Positions 1-12,036 of a DNA stretch of 64,000 bases are shown in pieces. This DNA comes from Variovorax sp. EL159. Lineage in GTDB: Bacteria; Pseudomonadota; Gammaproteobacteria; Burkholderiales; Burkholderiaceae_C. Positions within the stretch are counted from its first letter, which is position 1. Each line of letters opens with the position of its first letter. Location of the stretch: the NCBI RefSeq assembly GCF_900100965.1, contig NZ_FMUJ01000001.1, positions 1 through 64,000 on the forward strand. Reading direction: 5' to 3'. A program made the translations under genes and the position numbers. The notes beneath the pieces are model-generated. The model saw only the letters and a program-made list of their open reading frames with translations. It was not told where the DNA came from and ran no database searches.

Positions 1-329
1 GCTTTGCCATCGGCGGGCGCTACACGGTGCGTGGCTTCGATGGCGAGACGAGCCTGTTGGGTGAGCGTGGCTGGCTGCTGCGCAATGACATCGGCTGGGC
101 GATGGGCCAGAGCGGCGCGGAGCTTTATGTAGGCATGGACTATGGCCGCGTGGGCGGTCGCTCCACCGTCAATCTTCTGGGGCGAAGCCTGGCGGGTGCT
201 GTCATCGGTGTGCGGGGGCAGTGGACCAAGCTGAGCTACGACTTCTTCGTCGGCGCGCCTATCAGCAAGCCCGAGGGCTATCGCACGGCGAAGGTCACGT
301 TGGGTTTCAACCTCAACGCGAGCTTCTGA
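1..329 (+). CDS. ShlB/FhaC/HecB-type TpsB outer-membrane transporter, C-terminal fragment
   Basis: This is the 3' end of a gene that begins before the window; the frame is open from the first base to the TGA at 327-329. The fragment reads as amphipathic beta-strands and ends in Phe, as outer-membrane barrels usually do. Near its start is YTVRGFDGE, matching the conserved VRGY/F motif of the FhaC L6 loop that reaches into the barrel. TpsB proteins export a large TpsA exoprotein (haemagglutinin or haemolysin) across the outer membrane, so the partner gene may lie outside the window. The POTRA domains are not visible. The assignment rests on one motif and the strand pattern. Confidence 0.75.
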   Translation, partial: FAIGGRYTVRGFDGETSLLGERGWLLRNDIGWAMGQSGAELYVGMDYGRVGGRSTVNLLGRSLAGAVIGVRGQWTKLSYDFFVGAPISKPEGYRTAKVTLGFNLNASF

Positions 330-425
330 AACTCTCCTCGGACTCCTTCCTGGCTGCAATGCCAGCGCAGGGGGAATTCAGGAGGAGCGCGCAGCACAGC
401 GAGCTCGCGCAAGAACGACGGCGCC

Positions 426-1871
426 TCACCCGTCCTTCCACCCCCCACCCAACGCCTTGTAGATCGTCAACCGATTGGTCTGCTCCGTGAGCTGCAAGCC
501 AATCAACGTCTGCTGCGCCGCGTAGTACGCGCGTTGCGCATCGAGCACATCGAGATAACTGCTCGCGCCGCTCTTGAACAGCGACTGCGACAGCTCGAAG
601 CTTCGCGAGGTGGCGTCCAGCAGCGAGCGTTGCGCATCGAGCCGTTCGGCCAGCGTGCGGCGTTCGGCGAGCGCATCGGCCACTTCGCGGAACGCGGTCT
701 GCACGGTCTTCTCGTAGGTCGCGAGCTGGATCTTCTGCTGCGTCTCGGCCACGCGCAGGTTCGCGCGGTTGGCGCCGCCGTCGAAGATCGGCACGCTGAT
801 CGAGGGCGCGAAGCTCCATGCCTTGCTGCCGCCCGCGAACAAACCCGAGAGATTGCTGCTGGCCGTGCCGGCCGATGCGGTGAGCGCGATGCGCGGGAAG
901 AACGCAGCGCGCGCTGCGCCGATGTCGGCGTTGCTGGCGCGCAGTGCGTGTTCGGCGGCGCGAACGTCGGGGCGCTGCTGGAGCACGTCCGACGACAGGC
1001 CGGCCGGTGGCACCAGCAGTTGCGCGGCTGCAGCCGTATCGGTGGCCGTTGCCGAGGCGGCCGGCACCGGCAGCAGTTCGGCCGGCGGTGTGGTCCCGAC
1101 CAGCAAGGCCAGCGCGTTGCGGGCCTGCTCGACCTGGCTGTCGAATGCCGCGGCATCCGCGCGCGCGGCATCGACGGTGCTCTGAGATTGCGCCAGCGCC
1201 AGGCCCGATTGCGAACCCAGCGCGTGGCTGCGCTGGATCAGCTCGAAGGATTTGCGCTGGCTGTCGAGCGTGCTGCGCGCGAGTTGCAGACGCTGCTCGT
1301 CGGCGGCGAGTTGCAGCCATGCGGTGGCCACGGCGGCGACCAGGCTGATCTGCGTGCTGTGCCGGGTCTCCTCGGTCTGGAAGTAGCTCTGCAGCGCGGA
1401 TTCGCTCAGGTTGCGTACGCGCCCGAACAGGTCGAGTTCGTAGCTCGTCAGGCCGAGGTCGGCGGTGTACTGCGAGGCATAACGCGCCTCGCCGTTGGTC
1501 GACAGGCTGCCCGGCGTGCGTGAGCGGCTGCCGCCCGCGCCGGCCTCGACGGTCGGGAGCAGGCCGGCGCGCGCGATGCCGTACTGGGCCCGCGCGCGTT
1601 CGATGTTGAGCGCGGCCACGCGCAGGTCGCGGTTGTTGGCAAGCGCGAGTTCGACCACGCCCCGCAGGCGCGGGTCGACGAAGAAGTCGCGCCAGGCGAC
1701 GTCGAGCGGCGTGGCTGTCTCGACGCCAGCGGAGGGCAGAGTTTGTGGGACGGGGGCGGCCGGCTTTTCGTAAGCGGGCGCGAGATTCACGCAACCCGCG
1801 AGCACGACGGAGGTCATGGCCGCGCAGGCCAATGCGCGCAGGGGAAAGCGGGGCAGGGCAGCGCGCACCAT
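426..1871 (-). CDS. NodT-family RND efflux outer-membrane lipoprotein
   Basis: This is the outer-membrane channel of the tripartite efflux system encoded with the next two genes. The 481-residue protein starts with a lipoprotein signal (VVLAGC, Cys27 as the lipidated residue). Two outer-membrane-efflux repeats follow, rich in long helices with alternating Ala/Gln/Arg typical of TolC/OprM tunnels. The ATG overlaps the TGA of the pump gene by one base (TGATG), so translation is probably coupled. The frame stays open farther upstream, but that part lies inside the pump gene and is not used. It converges on the TpsB fragment across about 95 bp. The family is clear; the substrate range is unknown. 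Confidence 0.93.
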   Translation of the reverse strand: MVRAALPRFPLRALACAAMTSVVLAGCVNLAPAYEKPAAPVPQTLPSAGVETATPLDVAWRDFFVDPRLRGVVELALANNRDLRVAALNIERARAQYGIARAGLLPTVEAGAGGSRSRTPGSLSTNGEARYASQYTADLGLTSYELDLFGRVRNLSESALQSYFQTEETRHSTQISLVAAVATAWLQLAADEQRLQLARSTLDSQRKSFELIQRSHALGSQSGLALAQSQSTVDAARADAAAFDSQVEQARNALALLVGTTPPAELLPVPAASATATDTAAAAQLLVPPAGLSSDVLQQRPDVRAAEHALRASNADIGAARAAFFPRIALTASAGTASSNLSGLFAGGSKAWSFAPSISVPIFDGGANRANLRVAETQQKIQLATYEKTVQTAFREVADALAERRTLAERLDAQRSLLDATSRSFELSQSLFKSGASSYLDVLDAQRAYYAAQQTLIGLQLTEQTNRLTIYKALGGGWKDG

Positions 1872-4800
1872 CAGTGGCCTCCCTGCTCGGCGGCCGGAGT
1901 GGGCAGCGGTCCCACTGCCTCGTCGGGCACGGCAGGCTTGCGCCGCCCCTGCAGCCATCCGCGAATCAACGCGAAGAACAGCGGCACGAAGAAGATGCCC
2001 AGCGCCGTTCCGACCACCATGCCGCCCAGCACCGCGGTGCCGATCGACTGACGGCCACCCGCGCCGGCACCGGTGCCGATGGCCAGCGGCAGCACGCCGA
2101 AGCCGAAGGCCAGCGAGGTCATCAAGATCGGCCGCAGGCGCAGCCGCACCGCCATCAGCGTGGCCTCGATCACGCTCTTGCCTTGCTCCTGCAACTGCTT
2201 GGCGAACTCGACGATCAGGATGGCGTTCTTCGACGACAGCCCCACGGTGGTGAGCAAGCCGACCTGGAAGTACACGTCGTTGCTCAGGCCCCGGAAGCTG
2301 GTGAACATCAGCGCGCCGACGATGCCCAGCGGCACCACCAGGATCACCGAGAACGGCACCGACCAGCTTTCGTACAAGGCCGCGAGGCAGAGGAACACGA
2401 ACAGGATCGAGATGGCGTAGAGCATCGGTGCCTGCGCGCCCGACAACCGTTCCTGGAACGATGCGCCGGTCCATTCGTAGCCGATGCCGGAGGGCATCTG
2501 CTTCATCACTTCGTCCACCGCGGCCATGGCGTCGCCCGAACTCACGCCCGGCGCGGCATCGCCCACGAACTCGTAGCTTGGGCTGCCGTTGTAGCGCTGC
2601 AGTTGCGGTGAGCCATAGGTCCAGCGTGAGCTGGAGAAGGCCGGAAAAGGCACCATCTGGCCGAGGCTGTTGCGCACGCTCCAGCGGTCGATGTCGGCGG
2701 GCAGCATGCGAAAGGCGGTGTCGCCCTGCATGTACACGCGCTTGACGCGGCCGTTGTCGAGGAAGTCGTTGATGTAGGTGCCGCCCATCGCGCTGGAGAG
2801 CGTGCTGTCGATGTCGGCGGTGGCCAGGCTTGCCGCGCCGGCGCGGGCGTCGTCGATGTCCACCGCGAACTGCGGCGTGTCGTCCAGGTTGTTGCTGCGC
2901 ACGTTCGCCACCTCGGGGCGCTTCGACAGCAGGTCGATGAGCTGGTCGCGTGCCTTCACCAATGCATCGTGGCCCAGGCCGTTGATGTCCTTCAGGTGAA
3001 AGTTGAAGCCCGCGTTGGCGCCGAGCCCGCGCACTGCCGGCGGCAGCAGCACGAAGATGCGCGCGTCGCGAATGGCCGACAGCTCCTTGTTGGCGCGCCG
3101 CGCCAGCGCCGCGGCCGACTGGCCGTCGCCTTCGCGCTCGGCCCAGTCCCTGAGCTTGACGAAGGCACGCGCCGAACTCTGGTCGCCGTTCTGCCCGGTG
3201 ATGACGTTCACGCTCAGCACTTCGGGCTGCTTGGTGAAGTAGTCCTGCATCTGCGTGACCACCGGCTGCAGCCGCGCGTCCGATGCGCCCGGCGGCAGCG
3301 TCACCTGCACCTGCAGGAAGGCCTGGTCTTCATCGGGCAGGAAGGAGGTGGGCAGCCGCATGAACAGCAGCGCCATCACCGCCGCGATCAGCAGGTACAC
3401 CACGAGGCTGCGCTTGCCGCGCCGGATGATGCCGCCCACCACGCCCTGGTAGCGGTCGGCGCCCTTGTCGAAGTTGCGGTTGAAGCCCGCGAAGAAGCGG
3501 TCGACCGCACCCAGTACGCCGCGGCGGGCCACCGCATGCTGGCCCTTGGCGACAGGCTTGAGCAGCGTCGCGCACAGCGCCGGCGTGAGCGTGAGCGCCA
3601 CGAACACCGACAGCGCCATGGCCGAGACGATGGTGATCGAGAACTGCCGGTAGATCACACCGGTCGAGCCGCCGAAGAAGGCCATCGGGATGAACACCGC
3701 CGACAGCACCAGCGCAATGCCGACCAGCGCCGGCGTGATCTCGGCCATCGATTTGCGCGTAGCCTCCTTGGGCGAGAGGCCTTCCTCGTGCATCACACGC
3801 TCGACGTTCTCCACCACCACGATGGCGTCGTCCACCAGCAGGCCGATGGCTAGCACCATGCCGAACATGGTGAGCGTGTTGATCGAGTAGCCCGCGATCG
3901 ACAGCACGCCGAAGGTACCCAGCAGCACCACCGGCACGGCAATGGCCGGGATCAGCGTGGCGCGGAAGTTCTGCAGAAAGACATACATCACCAGCACGAC
4001 CAGCAGCATGGCCTCGGCCAGCGCCTTCACCACTTCGTCGATGGACGCGCTGACGAAGGGCGTGGTGTCGTAGCTCACGAAGGTCTGCAACTGGTTCGGA
4101 AAGAGCGGCTGCAGCTCTGCGACCTTGGCCTTGACGGCTTCGGCCACCTGCACCGCATTGGCGCCGTCGGCCAGCACAACGCCCAAGCCGGCGCCGGGGC
4201 GGCCGCCGAGTTGCGAGCGCACGGTGAGGTTCTCGGCGCCGAGTTCGACACGGGCCACGTCCTTCAGGCGCACCACGGCGCCGTCGGGCGTGGCGCGCAG
4301 CACCACGTTCTCGAACTGCTCGGCCGTCTGCAGCTTGCTGCGCGCGGTGATGGTGGCGTTGAGCTGTTGCTGTGCGGTGGCCGGCAGCGCGCCGAGCTGG
4401 CCGGCCGACACCTGTGCGTTCTGCGCGGTGATGGCGTTGCCCACGTCCGAAGGCATCAGCGCGTACTTGCGCAGCTTGTCGGGGTCGAGCCACAGGCGCA
4501 TGGCGTAGCCGGTGCCCAGCGTCTGCACTTCGCCCACGCCGTCGATGCGGCTGATGACGTCGACCAGGTTGCTGCTGATGTAGTCGCCCACGTCCACGGC
4601 CGACGCACTGCCGTCGCCCGAGTACATCGAGACGATCATCAGGAAGTCGTTGCCACCCTTGGTGACGGTGACGCCGCGGCTTTGCACCTGCTGCGGCAGG
4701 CGCGACATGGCCTGCTGCAGCTTGTTCTGCACCTGCATCTGGGCCACGTCGATGTTGGTGCCCGCGTTGAAGGTGAGCGACAGGCGCGCAACGCCCGACG

Positions 4801-5050
4801 AGTTGCTGGTCGACTGCATGTACAGGAGGTTGTCCAGCCCCTTCATCTGCTGCTCGATGACCTGCGTGACCGAGTCTTCGACCGTCTTGGCCGAGGCGCC
4901 GGTGTAGGTGGCGTTGATGGACACGCGCGGCGGCGCGATGTCGGGGTATTGCTCCAGCGGCAGCGTGCGGATGGCCATCAGCCCGGCGAGCATGACGACG
5001 ATGGAGAGCACCCACGCGAAGATGGGGCGGTCGATGAAGAACTGGGCCAT
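1871..5050 (-). CDS. Hydrophobe/amphiphile efflux-1 (HAE1) RND transporter permease, AcrB/MexB-like
   Basis: This is the inner-membrane, proton-driven pump subunit of a multidrug efflux complex. At 1059 residues it has the usual length for AcrB/MexB homologues. It opens with the family signature MAQFFIDRPIFAWV. The two large periplasmic loops follow TM1 and TM7, and the proton-relay pair of aspartates is present in GLLVDDAIVVVENVE (about residues 406-407, TM4). The C-terminal half repeats the fold and ends in a charged tail. It lies 9 bp after the adaptor gene and overlaps the outer-membrane gene by one base, giving the classic adaptor-pump-channel order. No local regulator gene adjoins the operon, unlike most acrAB or mexAB loci. 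Confidence 0.96.
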   Translation of the reverse strand: MAQFFIDRPIFAWVLSIVVMLAGLMAIRTLPLEQYPDIAPPRVSINATYTGASAKTVEDSVTQVIEQQMKGLDNLLYMQSTSNSSGVARLSLTFNAGTNIDVAQMQVQNKLQQAMSRLPQQVQSRGVTVTKGGNDFLMIVSMYSGDGSASAVDVGDYISSNLVDVISRIDGVGEVQTLGTGYAMRLWLDPDKLRKYALMPSDVGNAITAQNAQVSAGQLGALPATAQQQLNATITARSKLQTAEQFENVVLRATPDGAVVRLKDVARVELGAENLTVRSQLGGRPGAGLGVVLADGANAVQVAEAVKAKVAELQPLFPNQLQTFVSYDTTPFVSASIDEVVKALAEAMLLVVLVMYVFLQNFRATLIPAIAVPVVLLGTFGVLSIAGYSINTLTMFGMVLAIGLLVDDAIVVVENVERVMHEEGLSPKEATRKSMAEITPALVGIALVLSAVFIPMAFFGGSTGVIYRQFSITIVSAMALSVFVALTLTPALCATLLKPVAKGQHAVARRGVLGAVDRFFAGFNRNFDKGADRYQGVVGGIIRRGKRSLVVYLLIAAVMALLFMRLPTSFLPDEDQAFLQVQVTLPPGASDARLQPVVTQMQDYFTKQPEVLSVNVITGQNGDQSSARAFVKLRDWAEREGDGQSAAALARRANKELSAIRDARIFVLLPPAVRGLGANAGFNFHLKDINGLGHDALVKARDQLIDLLSKRPEVANVRSNNLDDTPQFAVDIDDARAGAASLATADIDSTLSSAMGGTYINDFLDNGRVKRVYMQGDTAFRMLPADIDRWSVRNSLGQMVPFPAFSSSRWTYGSPQLQRYNGSPSYEFVGDAAPGVSSGDAMAAVDEVMKQMPSGIGYEWTGASFQERLSGAQAPMLYAISILFVFLCLAALYESWSVPFSVILVVPLGIVGALMFTSFRGLSNDVYFQVGLLTTVGLSSKNAILIVEFAKQLQEQGKSVIEATLMAVRLRLRPILMTSLAFGFGVLPLAIGTGAGAGGRQSIGTAVLGGMVVGTALGIFFVPLFFALIRGWLQGRRKPAVPDEAVGPLPTPAAEQGGH

Positions 5051-5059
5051 GGCGGGGCC

Positions 5060-6292
5060 TCAGCGCGCCACGGGGTTGCTGGCGGCATCGGCCGCATCGG
5101 GTTGGGCGCTGGCCACGGGGCTGGCGGCGGCCGTGGCCCCGAGGTCGACCACCTTCACCTTCTCGCCGACCTTCACGCGCTGCGAGCCTTCCATCATCAC
5201 GCGGTCGCCGGCGGCCAGCCCGTCGAGCACCTGCCAGCGCGTGCCGACCGCGCGGCCGATGTTGACCGGGCGCTTCGCGACCTTGTTGTCGGCATCGATC
5301 ACCAGGGCCGAGGCGCTGCCGTCGGGCGCGCGCGTCACGGCCTGTTGCGGCACCAGCAGGGCGGCGGCGTTCGTGCCTTCCTGCAGCACGGCGCGCACGT
5401 ACATGCCGGGCATCAGCAGCTTGTCGGGGTTGGGCACCACCGCGCGCAGGGTGACGCTGCCGGTGCCGGCATCGACCGTCACGCCGCTGAAGGTGAGGCG
5501 GCCCGCGTGCGGATACTCGCTGCCGTCTTCCAACAACAGCCGGATGCGGGCTTCGGCATCGCTCGCGCGCTGCAGCCGGCCGCTGGCCAGCTCGCGCTTC
5601 AGGCGAAGCAGCTCGCTGCTCGACTGGGTGACGTGCACGTGGATCGGGTCGAGCTGCTGCACGGTGGTGAGCGCGGCGGCCTGGTTGGCGGTGACTAGCG
5701 CGCCGGGCGTCACGCTCGACAGCTCGGCCCAGCCGGTGATCGGCGAGGTGATGCGCGTGTAGCCAAGCTGGATGCGCGCGGTCTGCTCGGCCGCGCGCGC
5801 CACGCCCAGGTCGGCTTCGGCCTGCTGCTCGGTGGCCTGGGTTTCGTCGAACACCTGGCGGCTGATGGCGTCGATCTTCACCAGCTCGGCGTTGCGCTTT
5901 GCCACGGTGCGCGCCGTCGCCAGGGCCGACTCGGCCTTGCGCACGCTGGCTTGCGCGCTGGCGTGCGCCGCCTGCAGCGAGGCCGGATCGAGCTGGTAGA
6001 GCACCTGGCCGGCCTTGACCTGCGAGCCTTCGGTAAAGAGCCGTGCCTTGAGGATGCCGCCGACCTGCGGGCGGATCTCGGCGATGACCGGCGCCGCGGT
6101 GCGGCCGGGCAGCTCGGTGCTCAGGGCCAGCGCTTCGTGTTTCAGGGTGACGGCGCCAACTTCCTTTTCTGGTGCGGCGGTGGCCTTTGCGGTGCCTGGC
6201 GTTTCCACGCTGGTGCGTGAACAACCTGCAAGCGCGGCGATGGCCAGGGCCGTGAGGAGCAAGGCGAAGCGGGAGGTGGTTTGGTCAGGCAT
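5060..6292 (-). CDS. RND efflux periplasmic adaptor lipoprotein, AcrA/MexA-like
   Basis: This membrane-fusion protein bridges the pump and the outer-membrane channel. The 410-residue protein has a lipoprotein signal ending in LAGC (Cys24). A biotinyl-lipoyl-like half-motif and a long alpha-hairpin follow (about residues 95-165). Then come the second lipoyl half, the beta-barrel and a membrane-proximal domain that includes MLMPGMYVRAVL, a stretch common to AcrA homologues. It is the first gene of the operon, so the promoter should lie in the 141 bp before it. The C-terminus is Ala/Pro-rich and probably disordered. Confidence 0.95.
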   Translation of the reverse strand: MPDQTTSRFALLLTALAIAALAGCSRTSVETPGTAKATAAPEKEVGAVTLKHEALALSTELPGRTAAPVIAEIRPQVGGILKARLFTEGSQVKAGQVLYQLDPASLQAAHASAQASVRKAESALATARTVAKRNAELVKIDAISRQVFDETQATEQQAEADLGVARAAEQTARIQLGYTRITSPITGWAELSSVTPGALVTANQAAALTTVQQLDPIHVHVTQSSSELLRLKRELASGRLQRASDAEARIRLLLEDGSEYPHAGRLTFSGVTVDAGTGSVTLRAVVPNPDKLLMPGMYVRAVLQEGTNAAALLVPQQAVTRAPDGSASALVIDADNKVAKRPVNIGRAVGTRWQVLDGLAAGDRVMMEGSQRVKVGEKVKVVDLGATAAASPVASAQPDAADAASNPVAR

Positions 6293-6433
6293 CAGACAGG
6301 AAATTGAAGTAGCGAAAGCCCCAGATGGAGCGAACGCGTGCCTTCAAGTTCAACGCTGCGCGAATGACGCGGCCGGCTTTACACGCGCGTTACCGTACGC
6401 GCGGTGCCTCGGGCGGGGGCGCGGAGGCCCTGC

Positions 6434-7105
6434 CTAGACCACGAAGGGAATCAGCCGCTTGGGCACCCGGCTCATGTAGGCGCGGTATTCGGCGGACTGC
6501 ATCAGCACCTTTTCCTCGTTCACCATCCGTGCGAACTGGAAGAGGTAGAGCACCGTCAGCAGCAGCAGATTCCACAGCGAAAAGACGTTGAGCAGGAATC
6601 CGAGGTGCGTGATCAGATAGCCCAAATAGATCGGGTGCCGCACGAGCCCGTAAGGCCCCTTGGTCACCACGCCGCGGATGGCCGGCAGCAAGCCGAAGTT
6701 GCGTCCCAGGTAGATCTTGGCGCTGATCTGCAGCAGCATCCCCGCGACCATCACCGTCTCGGAGATCCACACCGGCACCAGCTTGTCGCCAGCATCGAGC
6801 TGGATGAACAGGAAGTAGAAGGTGGCGACGGTGGTCGAGATCACCGTCGAGAAAGAGAACACGCGTGTCTTCGTCATCTTGGAGAAGATCACGAGCGCGA
6901 CGATCAGGGTCTCCGAGATCAGCAGCGTGGTCAGGACGATGCTCGGATGCCGCAGCTCGACCCGGACCACCCGGTACACGAAGATTGACAGCGCCAGCGC
7001 GGCCAGCACCCGCATGAACAGGTCGAGCGCCACGTCCTTCGTGCTCATTTCGCTCCCTGGCTCCGGCGTCTGCGCGCGCTTGTTGTCTTCCTCTTCTTCC
7101 CGCAT
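6434..7105 (-). CDS. Isoprenylcysteine carboxyl methyltransferase (ICMT/PEMT-like) family membrane protein
   Basis: This 223-residue polytopic protein has about five or six hydrophobic segments. Its C-terminal motif KGPYGLVRHPIYLGY, followed by EEKVL and EYRAYMSRV, is the SAM- and substrate-binding signature of bacterial ICMT-like methyltransferases. The bacterial substrate is unknown (lipids or small molecules are the usual guess). The ATG at 7105 is preceded by a perfect AGGAGG eight bases upstream, which favours it over an internal ATG at 7048 that also has a GGGAG. The N-terminus is very acidic (MREEEEDN). It may share a transcript with the efflux operon, but the 141-bp gap makes that uncertain. 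Confidence 0.82.
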   Translation of the reverse strand: MREEEEDNKRAQTPEPGSEMSTKDVALDLFMRVLAALALSIFVYRVVRVELRHPSIVLTTLLISETLIVALVIFSKMTKTRVFSFSTVISTTVATFYFLFIQLDAGDKLVPVWISETVMVAGMLLQISAKIYLGRNFGLLPAIRGVVTKGPYGLVRHPIYLGYLITHLGFLLNVFSLWNLLLLTVLYLFQFARMVNEEKVLMQSAEYRAYMSRVPKRLIPFVV

Positions 7106-7261
7106 GAGGCGATCCTCCTGCCGGCAGTGGCCGGCTTGTTTCTTGTGACTGGTTTACACCAGGATTCGCGACTTCGAGGTCACGCCCCTATTGTGTGCGC
7201 TGTCAAAAGGCTGCTTGCGGGTTTTTGGGGCCCGGTGCTTCGGCGGCCCGGGCCTTCGCCG

Positions 7262-8740
7262 TCAGGCGCGCTGCAGTGCGCGCGTCACCATGTCGTTGGG
7301 CGCAAGCCGCAGCAGATGCGGCAGCAGGCCGATGGCCTTGTCGCGTTCGCCCGCATGCAGCAAGCCGTTGGCGCACACCGAGAGGGTGTTGGCCAGCTCG
7401 GGATGCTCGGGCGCGGTCTTCAGCAGGATGCGGCACAGCCTGTCTGCGTCCTCGAACTGGCGGATGCGCACGAAGCGGCGCGCCAGGCGGGCGATGTCTT
7501 CGGGCTTCAGGCGCACGCCGGGGCGGGCCTGCTCGAGGTAGGTCGTGAAGCTCGCGTGCTGCAGGGCCAGCGTGTCGGCGTCGGTGGCGGGCAGGCGGAA
7601 GATGCTGCGCGCGGCGCGGTGGAAGTCGTCGCTCGCGGGTTGCAGGCGCGCGGTGTTGAACCAGGCGCGTAGCGTGTCGATGTCGCCGGGGCGCAGGGCG
7701 GCTGCGGCGCGCCATTCGGTGCAGGCGCTCTCGAACTTCATCGCGGCGGCCAGCTTGCGGGCGGCGGCCACGTGCTGGTCGAAGCGGTCGTCGTCGTTCA
7801 CCATTTCCGACTTGACGGTTTCGGGCGTCTTCACGCGGTGCAGCAGCGTGGCGCCGGCCATCAGCGCGGCACCGGTGAGCAGGCCGCCGAGGTGCGCCAT
7901 GTAGGCGATGCCCTGGCCGCCGAGCCAGTGCTGCATCAGCTCGTTGATGATCCATGCCGGCAGCAGCAGAAGGGCCGGCGCGGTCACGTAGTTGAAATAG
8001 AAGAACAGCTGGTAGAAAAAGCGGATGCGCCGCAGCCGGTACATCACCGCGTACATGCCCATCAGCGCCGAGATCGCGCCCGAGGCGCCCAGGCCGTAGC
8101 TGCCCTTGCCCGCATAGGCCCAGCCGGCCAGCGCGGAGGCGCCGACGGCGCCGAGCAGATAGAACGTGAGGTAGGTGCCGCGGCCCAGCGCCAGCTCGAC
8201 CGAGAAGCCGAACAGGAACAAGAAGAGCATGTTGCCCAGCAGATGCCCCGTGCTGCCATGCAGGAAGGCGGCGGTGATCCAGGTCCAGGGCTTGAACTCG
8301 GCGTCCTTGCCGTAGTCCTGTGCCCAGCGCTCGGTGAAGGGCGCGGGCAGCATCGTCTCGTAGTGCTGGCGGTCGCGCTTCCACTCGGTGTACTGCGGAT
8401 TCGCCGGCGTGATGACTTCGTCGGCCTGCAGCTTCTGCAGGAATTTCTTCTCGTGCTGAAGGCCTTCGAGCAGCTGCGGATAGGTGTCCTCATCCGCCAG
8501 CATGCGGCGGGCCATCTTGCCGCGCTTGGGGTCCGTCTTTTCGAGCCATTCCACGAACGGCGGCAGCTCCAGCTGGGGCAGCGCGCTCGTCGTGTAGTAG
8601 CGGGCGGCGCGTTCGCGCCCGTTCTCTTCGCTGCGCTGCGGCCCCCAGAACACGAGCATGTTCAAGAGGATCAGCAGCACCGTCATCCACGGTGGGTTGC
8701 GCCAGCTCGGTTTGTTTTCGAGCGGGATGGCGTAGAACAC
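7262..8740 (-). CDS. Rhomboid-family intramembrane serine protease with large loop and helical C-terminal tail
   Basis: This is an intramembrane protease candidate. The rhomboid core is clear: HGSTGHLLGNMLFLFLFG (TM2 region), the catalytic GASGAISALMG (Ser220) and the paired histidine in AYMAHLGG (His283). The 492-residue protein is much larger than the roughly 200-280 residues of a minimal rhomboid. About 110 residues of charged sequence separate TM1 (about 19-33) from the core. About 170 C-terminal residues form a soluble, helix-rich tail that reads like degenerate TPR repeats. It lies 22 bp downstream of argH on the same strand. The active residues are present, so it is probably a working protease; the substrate is unknown. 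Confidence 0.9.
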   Translation of the reverse strand: MFYAIPLENKPSWRNPPWMTVLLILLNMLVFWGPQRSEENGRERAARYYTTSALPQLELPPFVEWLEKTDPKRGKMARRMLADEDTYPQLLEGLQHEKKFLQKLQADEVITPANPQYTEWKRDRQHYETMLPAPFTERWAQDYGKDAEFKPWTWITAAFLHGSTGHLLGNMLFLFLFGFSVELALGRGTYLTFYLLGAVGASALAGWAYAGKGSYGLGASGAISALMGMYAVMYRLRRIRFFYQLFFYFNYVTAPALLLLPAWIINELMQHWLGGQGIAYMAHLGGLLTGAALMAGATLLHRVKTPETVKSEMVNDDDRFDQHVAAARKLAAAMKFESACTEWRAAAALRPGDIDTLRAWFNTARLQPASDDFHRAARSIFRLPATDADTLALQHASFTTYLEQARPGVRLKPEDIARLARRFVRIRQFEDADRLCRILLKTAPEHPELANTLSVCANGLLHAGERDKAIGLLPHLLRLAPNDMVTRALQRA

Positions 8741-8762
8741 GGTGCGGCTGTCGCTGAGACGC

Positions 8763-10160
<1,398 letters not shown>

Positions 10161-10207
10161 GGGAGCCGTCCAGGAGGCAATAATGGGTTGGTCACCCGAT
10201 GTAACTG

Positions 10208-11289
<1,082 letters not shown>

Positions 11290-11293
<4 letters not shown>

Positions 11294-12036
11294 GCCTCAA
11301 GACCCTGATCGTTGACGACGAAGCCCTGGCGCGCTCGCGCATGCGCACGCTGCTGCGCGACTGCACCTCGCCCGCCGCCGAAGTGGTGGCCGAGGCTTCG
11401 CAAGGCGCGGAGGCGCAGCAGCACCTGGCCACGATGGCGCTCGACCTCGTGCTGCTCGACGTGCACATGCCGGGCGTCGATGGCATCGAGGTGGCGCGTG
11501 CGCTGCGCAGTCGGGCCGATGCGCCGGCCGTGGTGTTCGTCACCGCGCATGCCGCCCACGCGGTGACGGCCTTCGAGCTCGACGCGGTCGACTACCTGAC
11601 CAAGCCGGTGCGGGCCGAGCGCCTGCAGCAGGCCTTGCAGAAAGCCGAGCGCTTTCTCAAGGAGCGCCGCGCGATGCAGGCCGAGGCCGCGCCCGAGAGC
11701 GTGCTGATCCAGGACCGGGGCCGGGCCGAGCGCGTGCCGCTGTCCGAAGTGCTCTACCTGAAGTCCGAATACAAGTACCTCACCGTGCGCACCGCCACGC
11801 GCAGCCACATCCTCGACGGCTCGCTCAACGAGTTCGAGGAGCGCTATCCGAACCGCTTCCTGCGGGTGCACCGCAACGCACTGGTGGCGCGTTCGGCGAT
11901 CCGCGCATTGGAGAAATACGACGACGGCGAGGACGCCGAAGGCTGGGCCCTGCGGCTCGATGCGATTCCCGAACCCGTGGCGGTGTCGCGGCGCCAACTG
12001 GCCGCCGTGCGCGAAGTGCTGAAGGAAGCGCGATGA
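11290..12036 (+). CDS. LytTR-family response regulator, AlgR-like
   Basis: This 248-residue regulator has an N-terminal receiver domain, with the acidic pocket in VDDEALARSR, phospho-acceptor Asp57 in LVLLDVHMPG, and the conserved Lys in DYLTKPVR. The C-terminal LytTR DNA-binding domain (about 140-245) contains LSEVLYLKSEYKYLTV and RFLRVHRNALV. It is translated from an ATG overlapping the kinase stop and in turn overlaps the next gene by 4 bp. AlgR homologues control surface structures such as pili and exopolysaccharide; the targets here cannot be read from the sequence. Confidence 0.94.

Noticed and set aside
3330..6224. A 964-codon frame on the - strand overlapping the RND pump and adaptor
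   Set aside because: It is in a different frame from two clearly homologous genes; the product is an Arg/Ala/Pro/His-rich shadow.
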